Of a stretch of DNA of 6,466 nucleotides, positions 1 through 5,300 are shown piece by piece. This stretch comes from Deltaproteobacteria bacterium UBA2957. Lineage in GTDB: Bacteria; Myxococcota_A; UBA796. The stretch lies in contig DEBL01000071.1 of NCBI GenBank assembly GCA_002348535.1, positions 1 to 6,466 on the forward strand. Direction: 5' to 3'. The notes under the pieces were generated by a model, which saw only the letters and a program-made list of their open reading frames with translations, searched no databases and was not told the DNA's origin. The stretch's first letter is position 1, and each line of letters opens with the position of its first letter. The position numbers were made by a program, and so were the translations under genes.

Positions 1-653
1 AGCAACGCCTCTCGCATGGCCTCCTTACGGGACTCCGAAACCTCGGGACCCGAACAGATGGCATCATGAGGTGTGCGTCCCGTAATCTGAAAAACACGCG
101 CTTTTGCGGCATTGATTCCCGCTTCATCGGCGTTCATGTAGGCCGCTGTGAAGGTCCCCCCGATGTCGCACTTTCCATCAATAAGGTCCTTGATGAGCGC
201 AAGGTGATTACCACTCACAACCGCGGGTCCCTTCATGTCCTTGTCAGGGTCGATCCCGTGGGCTCTGAGCGCCCCCCTCGGCAGAACGTACCCAGTCGTG
301 GAGCTCGGGTCGCTGTAGCACAACCGATGCCCCGCAATGTCTGCCGGTGTCTGGATGGGACCGCCCTCGGCGACAAGCAGAATGCCATCGGACCCATTGG
401 TGCCGGAGTGCACTTTTACCGCCATGAGCTCTACCTGTGGGCTGGCCTCTACGGTCTTCACGTAAAGAGTAGGTGGAAGCGATGCGAATTCGACGTCGCC
501 CGAGATCAAGGCTTCGGACGCTTCCGCGTAGGATGTAGCAAATCGCCAGGCGACGGTTTCGCCCATTTCTCGGCTCAAATAAACCCGAAGCGGCTCGAGG
601 TCTTTCTTCAAAATATCTGGAGAAACGGTTGGAGCGAGCATGATGGTGATGTC
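1..653 (-). other. PhnD-like solute-binding (phosphonate/phosphite family) sensor domain, incomplete
   Basis: About 217 residues (388-604) follow the order of PhnD-family binding proteins: an APTVSPDILKKDLEPLRVYL opening, an early Tyr (Y429) in SYAEASEALISGD, LPPTLYV, a middle strand DGILLVAEGG, the loop DPSSTTGYVLP, AHGIDPDKD, the His-containing SGNHLALIKDLIDGKCD and the segment TGRTPHDAICSGPEV. In characterised PhnD proteins the Ser/Thr loop and the His contact the phosphonate oxyanion, and both positions appear to be kept here (S505-T507, H537); this alignment is from memory. The domain usually has about 240-260 residues, so roughly 25-50 residues probably lie beyond the left edge. It has no signal peptide of its own, being attached to the kinase by the membrane helix. 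Confidence 0.82.
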
Positions 654-1814
654 GGGGTCCCCGGTAAGCGGCGCGGATGGTGATGGCGGCCCGCTTGGCA
701 GCATCACATACAGGGCTGCGGCCACTGCAGCTGCCGTAACGCCGGCGCCCCAAAGGACTCCGCGGCGAACGGCTGCGGCTGTTGAAGGCGGTTTGGAACC
801 GGATGGTTCGGCTGGATCGACCTCATTGCTCACACGGCTGAAGCTTTTCTCAACCTGTCCTTGAACTTGCTGTCGTCGGGCAGCCAGACTCTCGCCGAGA
901 AGCGCAATGACGTAGGTACGGATTGCGTCCTCGCTGATATCGAGTCGCTCCTCTCGTGCAGCCTCGAGCAAGGCCGTTCGAAATCCCTCGGCGGTGGAAG
1001 TCCTTTTGGTGGGATCCTTCTCAAGCGCCGAGAGTGCTGCATTCATGATGCCGCTGCTGATGTCCGGTCGAGCGGCGTCGAGCCTTGGCAGCGTGGAGTT
1101 CAGGACCGCGTTGATGGTTGCGACCTCACCTTCGCGGGCGAACAGCCGCTCGCCCAACAGCATTTCCCACAGAACGACCCCAAGGGTGAATACGTCGCTT
1201 CGACGGTCGATGTCAGACTGCCAGAGCTGTTCAGGTGACATGTATGGCAGCTTGCCTTTCAGCATGCCGGTCTCTGTTTTTTCTTGGTTACTTGTGGCCT
1301 TTGCTACCCCGAAATCCAGAATCTTGACGTGCCCCGTTTCCGTCACCATGAGATTGTGGGGCGTGAGGTCGCGGTGGACAAGCTCTGCCGGCGCTCCCGA
1401 AGGATCGGTCAGTTCGTGTGCTGAGTGAGCGCCCGAGCACGCCTGAGCGATAATTCCGATGGCGACGCCGGCAGGAATCTTCTGCCGTTTCTCGCTGGCG
1501 TGTCTCATCAGTATGTTTAGCGGGACACCCTGGACATACTCCATCGCGAGGAATGGCTGCTCCTCCCAAGTCCCAAACTCGTGAATCTCCACCACGTTGG
1601 GATGGTTGATGTTGGCTGCAAGGCGGGCCTCCTGAAGAAACATCCGCTGAAAGCCATCGTCCGCATCGTATTGCGGGAGAATTTGTTTGATTACCACGAG
1701 CCGCTGGAGCGCCGAGTCGCCGGTTTCGAATCCCAAGTAAACTACAGCCATTCCACCCACGGCGAGTCGTTCCAAGATGGTGTATCGGCCGATGCGGTCT
1801 GGGATCTTGTTCAT
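1..1814 (-). CDS. Transmembrane Ser/Thr protein kinase with C-terminal PhnD-like periplasmic binding domain (3' end cut off by window)
   Basis: Reading the minus strand from the ATG at 1814 gives 604 codons without a stop up to the left edge, so the C-terminus is missing. Residues about 8-285 form a protein kinase domain: glycine loop LAVGGMAVVYLG (17-28), VVIK lysine K43, helix-C glutamate E62, catalytic loop HRDLTPHN (D149, N154), DFG at 167-169, SPE at 193-195, RSDVFTLG with D207, and a late Arg at 271. A linker follows, then a hydrophobic helix (352-372) preceded by two arginines, which predicts kinase inside and C-terminus outside. Residues from about 388 onward match the PhnD/phosphonate-binding family (PF12974 type): SYAEASEALISGDVEFASLP, a DPSSTTGY oxyanion-loop motif (502-509) and SGNHLALIKDL (534-544). 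The start is chosen because the frame upstream meets the HotDog gene stop at 1863-1865 with no other usual start codon between; the ribosome site is weak (GGTGG at 1818-1822). The likely role is a membrane receptor kinase; the ligand and target are unknown. Confidence 0.9.
   Translation of the reverse strand, partial: MNKIPDRIGRYTILERLAVGGMAVVYLGFETGDSALQRLVVIKQILPQYDADDGFQRMFLQEARLAANINHPNVVEIHEFGTWEEQPFLAMEYVQGVPLNILMRHASEKRQKIPAGVAIGIIAQACSGAHSAHELTDPSGAPAELVHRDLTPHNLMVTETGHVKILDFGVAKATSNQEKTETGMLKGKLPYMSPEQLWQSDIDRRSDVFTLGVVLWEMLLGERLFAREGEVATINAVLNSTLPRLDAARPDISSGIMNAALSALEKDPTKRTSTAEGFRTALLEAAREERLDISEDAIRTYVIALLGESLAARRQQVQGQVEKSFSRVSNEVDPAEPSGSKPPSTAAAVRRGVLWGAGVTAAAVAAALYVMLPSGPPSPSAPLTGDPDITIMLAPTVSPDILKKDLEPLRVYLSREMGETVAWRFATSYAEASEALISGDVEFASLPPTLYVKTVEASPQVELMAVKVHSGTNGSDGILLVAEGGPIQTPADIAGHRLCYSDPSSTTGYVLPRGALRAHGIDPDKDMKGPAVVSGNHLALIKDLIDGKCDIGGTFTAAYMNADEAGINAAKARVFQITGRTPHDAICSGPEVSESRKEAMREAL
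699..761 (-). other. Predicted single transmembrane helix of the kinase receptor (residues 352-372)
   Basis: A 21-residue stretch rich in Ala, Val, Gly and Leu lies between a polar, Pro/Ser-containing linker and a second Pro/Ser-rich linker. Arg350-Arg351 just before it fit the positive-inside rule, placing the kinase in the cytoplasm and the following binding domain in the periplasm. No other strongly hydrophobic segment is visible in the gene, so a single-pass topology is inferred. Confidence 0.8.
960..1793 (-). other. Ser/Thr protein kinase catalytic domain (residues ~8-285)
   Basis: The canonical Hanks-type subdomains are readable in order, so ATP binding and phosphotransfer are expected. 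Two departures are visible. The first glycine of the nucleotide loop is Ala (A18 in LAVGGMA). The usual lysine two residues after the catalytic Asp (HRDLKPEN in most kinases) is Thr (HRDLTPHN). From general knowledge, Ser/Thr at that position and LAxGGMA loops are frequent in myxobacterial kinases, so this is probably an active kinase and not a pseudokinase. The activation segment between DFG (167) and SPE (193) contains several Thr/Ser residues that could be autophosphorylated. Confidence 0.88.
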
Positions 1815-1862
1815 TGTCCACCAATCACCGAGACTGTACTCGAAATGGCCTCGACGTGAAAC

Positions 1863-2351
1863 CTATTCTGGCGGGTAGATGTCAACGCGCCAAGTCGCCG
1901 TTACCGTCGCCACCACATCTCCCTCTGGGTCTGTAAGGCTCCCGACGACCTCCAAGTCATGGGTTCCAGGCGTGTCGGGGACAGTGTAGTCGCATGTAGC
2001 GGTGATGAGTCCACGAGCCTTCTTGTGGTACTCGATCCCAATACCCTTTAAAATTCCCCGACCTCTTCCGTCGATTTGGTACATGACGTTGGCTCCGGTG
2101 GCGAGTTCGCCGAGGTTCACGAGCGCAATGGCATGGATGCTCTTCAGGTGGTTTCGAACCGCGGGGCGATCGCGCATCGTGACCACAGCTCGACCCGCCT
2201 CAAGGTGTTCAACGGTTGCGCCAACCGTCCCAGAGTAGCGGGCCATGCGACCCAGCATGAAAGAGAACAGCCACTTGCCCCCTGGGATCGATCGGCTGCG
2301 CTCCCACTGTTCAGCGAGTGTGCCGTTCTTGCTCATGGTCTGTCGGCTCAT
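1863..2351 (-). CDS. HotDog-fold DUF4442-type protein, thioesterase-like
   Basis: This gene encodes 162 residues, a usual length for single-domain DUF4442 (PF14539 type) proteins. These belong to the HotDog superfamily with PaaI-like acyl-CoA thioesterases. The diagnostic stretch is VRNHLKSIHAIALVNLGELA (residues 65-84), matching the family's Asn...His-Ala...Glu pattern on the central helix (N67, H73, E82), followed by a strand region with YHKKARGLITATC (108-120) and a final TVTATWRVDIYP strand. There is no signal peptide or membrane segment, so it should be cytoplasmic. The start at 2351 is favoured by a GGGAG site nine bases upstream; a second Met at residue 6 is a less likely alternative. 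It begins 44 bases after the stop of the repeat protein gene and ends 48 bases before the kinase start, suggesting cotranscription. Hydrolysis of an acyl thioester is a family-level inference; the substrate cannot be read from sequence. Confidence 0.85.
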   Translation of the reverse strand: MSRQTMSKNGTLAEQWERSRSIPGGKWLFSFMLGRMARYSGTVGATVEHLEAGRAVVTMRDRPAVRNHLKSIHAIALVNLGELATGANVMYQIDGRGRGILKGIGIEYHKKARGLITATCDYTVPDTPGTHDLEVVGSLTDPEGDVVATVTATWRVDIYPPE

Positions 2352-2360
2352 GGCTCGAAT

Positions 2361-2365
2361 CTCCC
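2361..2365 (-). promoter_or_regulatory. Ribosome binding site of the HotDog gene
   Basis: On the minus strand GGGAG lies nine bases before the ATG at 2351, a good Shine-Dalgarno match and spacing. It decides for the first Met over the Met at residue 6. Confidence 0.65.
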
Positions 2366-2395
2366 GAGATGTTGAAGAGAGTGGGGACCGATCAC

Positions 2396-5300
2396 CTATG
2401 CACCTCCGGTGTCGGGGTCGCCCGTATCGATTATCCCCCCATCGGTATCGATTGGGGCTCCGGTGTCGTCGTCTTCTGGGAACTCATCGTCATCGAGGTA
2501 GCCGGGGAGGCCGTCACCATCGACATCCTCCGTCGTCTCCTCAGAATCGGGTACACCGTCGCCATCGGAGTCCGTATCGAGGCGATTCTCAACTCCATCC
2601 TCGTCTGGATCCGGGAGGCCTTCGTCCTCTTCGATGGATAAGATCCCATCCCCGTCATCATCCTCATCGAGCGCATCGATGGTTCCATCCCCATCGGTGT
2701 CGGTCGGGTCGGAAACGTCATCGCCGATTTCCTCAAGGTCGGTCCAGCCATCCTCGTCGGAGTCCTCGGAGGTCAGAACTGTTCCGAGCAGCAGTTCGTC
2801 CACATCGCTGACCCCATCACCATCCGTGTCCCCCGTGACGCAGTCTGGAATGCCGTCTTCATCGGAGTCGGCGAACTCGTCGTCGGTGAGGGAACCGTCG
2901 CAATCCGAGTCAATGGTGTCGCATTCCTCAACGGCGAGGGGATTCACGGATGGGTCGCTGTCATCGCAGTCTAGATTGTCCTCGACGTAGCCCGACAGTG
3001 GGAAACACGACCCGTACGGCGAAGATTCGTCGCCAAAACCGTCGTCATCGGTATCGGCGTAGAAAATTGTCCATCCGATTGCGCCCTCTTCGTCGACTTC
3101 GCCGTCGCAGTCGTTGTCAACCGAGTCACACTCTTCATCTGCATCCGGGTTGATATCAGGATCGCTGTCGTTGCAGTCGCCAATTGACGCACCGAACCCT
3201 TCGTCCGGCGCGCAGGCCACCATCGACCGGCCTCCAAGCATCGAGTACCCGTCGCCATCGAGGTCTTCGTAGAAGGTCTTTACCGGGTCGGTGATTCCAT
3301 CACAGTTGTTGTCCACGGCATCGTCACAGAGTTCCTCAGCGTCCGGGTTGATCCCGTCATCGTCGTCGTTGCAGTCGGAGGCGTCTTCGACGTAGCCTGC
3401 AGGCGGGTCACACGAGTCGGCGGGGGAGGTGGCATCGCCATACCCATCGCCATCGGAGTCGGCGTAGTACGATGAGGTGGCGTCCTCATCCACAGCACCA
3501 TCGCAGTCATCATCAATTTCGTTGCAGGACTCGGTTGCTCCGGGGTTTATGGACGTAGAGGTGTCATCGCAGTCCGAGTCGTATGCGGAGTACCCGCCCG
3601 GCTCGTCGCAGGCCGAGGTGACGGTGGTGTCCACACCGTATCCGTCTCCGTCTTCATCGATGTACCACGTGTAGGCGTCCGAGGCGTCGTCATCGACCTC
3701 GCCGCTGCAATCGTTATCCACGCCATCACACACTTCGGTCTCGTCCGGCGAAATCGAATCCGCGGAATCATCGCAGTCGTCGTTGTTGGCCACAAACTCG
3801 GTGCTTGTCGGCTCGCACGCGACGACCGAAAGGGCCCCATCTTCGGAAGAACCGTATCCGTCTCCGTCCTCATCAATGTACCAAGTGGGCGCGTCGACGG
3901 CGTCTGCACCGTTCGATTCACCGTCGCAGTTTTCGTCTATACCGTCTTCATCGCAGATTTCGTCGGCGTCCGGACTGATGGCGATGTCGTCGTCGTCGCA
4001 GTCACCACCCTCGACAACGAACCCATCCGGTGCCATACACGCAGCGGTTTCAGATTCATCGGAACCGTAACCATCACCGTCTTCATCGAGGAAGAAGGTC
4101 GTCGCGGGGTCTTCGTCGATTTCTCCGTCGCAGTCATTGTCAATTTCATCGCATGTGTCGTCTTGGGCGGGATTGATGTCCGAGTCCATGTCGTCACAAT
4201 CTCCACCGACGGTCACGTAGGACGACGGTGGGGAACAGCTGGTGTCGGTGCGCGTGTCATCGCCGTACCCATCATCGTCGCGGTCCGCATAGTAGGTTGT
4301 CAGGCTGGTTGCGTCTTCATCGATCTCCGCATCGCAATCATTGTCGATTTCGTCACAGAGCTCAGGGGCGTCGGGGTAGGTCGTGGCGTCGTCGTCGTCG
4401 CAGTCATCATTGGTTGCAGCGTAGCCATCTGGCTGGTCGCACGCGATGATGGGATCGCTTTCTATACCCGACCCATCGCCGTCCTCATCCACATACCACG
4501 CAGTCGGACTGTCTTCCCCGCCGAGTGGCTCGGCGTCAGTGTCGACTTCATCGTCGCAGTCGTCGTCCAGTCCGTTGCAGATTTCCGTCGCCTCAGGGTT
4601 TACATCCGGGTTGCTGTCGTCGCAGTCTGTCCCCACTTCCACGTAGCCGTCAGGCGCTTCACAGCCGACCACCGATACCGATGGGTCGCCAAAGCCGTCT
4701 CCGTCGCTGTCGAGGTACATCGTGATGTCGGTAGCCTCATCAACTTCGCCATCGCAATCATTGTCGATGCCGTCGCAAGTCTCGATGGTGCCCGGACTGA
4801 CCTCTACTGTGGAATCGTCACAGTCGCCCGCTTCTGCCGCGTAGCCCTCGGGTTGATCACAGGCCTCGACTGAACTGGCTTCCACGCCAAAATCGTCACC
4901 GTCCGTGTCGAGGTACCACGTTGAGATGTCGAACGCCTCTTCATCCGTTTCGCCATCGCAGTCGTCATCGGTGTCATTGCACACCTCGACACCATCCGGC
5001 GACACACTCTCGTCGGTGTCATCGCAGTCTCCCGAGGTGTCCACATAGCCTTCGGGCGCCGAACATGCCTCGGTGGATGCTGCATCACTGCCGTAGCCGT
5101 CTGCGTCAACATCCGCGAAGTAGGTGAGGGCATCGATCGCTTCGGAATCGACGGTTCCGTCGCAGTCGTTATCGATCTCATCGCATACTTCATCCGCATC
5201 GGGGCTGATGGCGTCATTGTCATCATCGCAGTCGCCACCGACGATTGCGTAGCCCTCCGCGAGGGAGCAGGCCTCAACCGCGGAGTCGTCGGACCCGTAG

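Noticed and set aside
66..683. Plus-strand open frame of 205 codons opposite the kinase sensor domain
   Set aside because: Its product has no recognisable domain, while the opposite strand encodes a clear PhnD-like domain in one unbroken frame. It is an antisense shadow.
244..753. Minus-strand open frame of 169 codons overlapping the kinase gene in another phase
   Set aside because: Arg-rich, no family resemblance, and fully inside the true kinase/PhnD frame.
1288..1824. Minus-strand open frame of 178 codons beginning ten bases before the kinase start
   Set aside because: The frame starting at 1814 gives every kinase motif in order; this one gives Arg/Gly/Pro-rich text with no motif.
1815..1865. 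Read-through fusion of the HotDog protein with the kinase, since both are in the same phase separated by one TAG
   Set aside because: Sixteen stop-free codons between the TAG and the ATG are well within chance, and no read-through signal is evident. A normal start at 1814 explains the kinase.
2352..2395. Terminator hairpin between the repeat protein gene and the HotDog gene
   Set aside because: Only four-base self-complementary stretches (CTCG/CGAG) can be found, without a T-run.
4163..4873. Plus-strand open frame of 236 codons rich in Val and Ile opposite the repeat array
   Set aside because: Asp codons (GAY) read on the other strand become RTC, giving Ile/Val-rich text without stops. The pattern recurs with the 200-nt repeat period and is a composition artefact.
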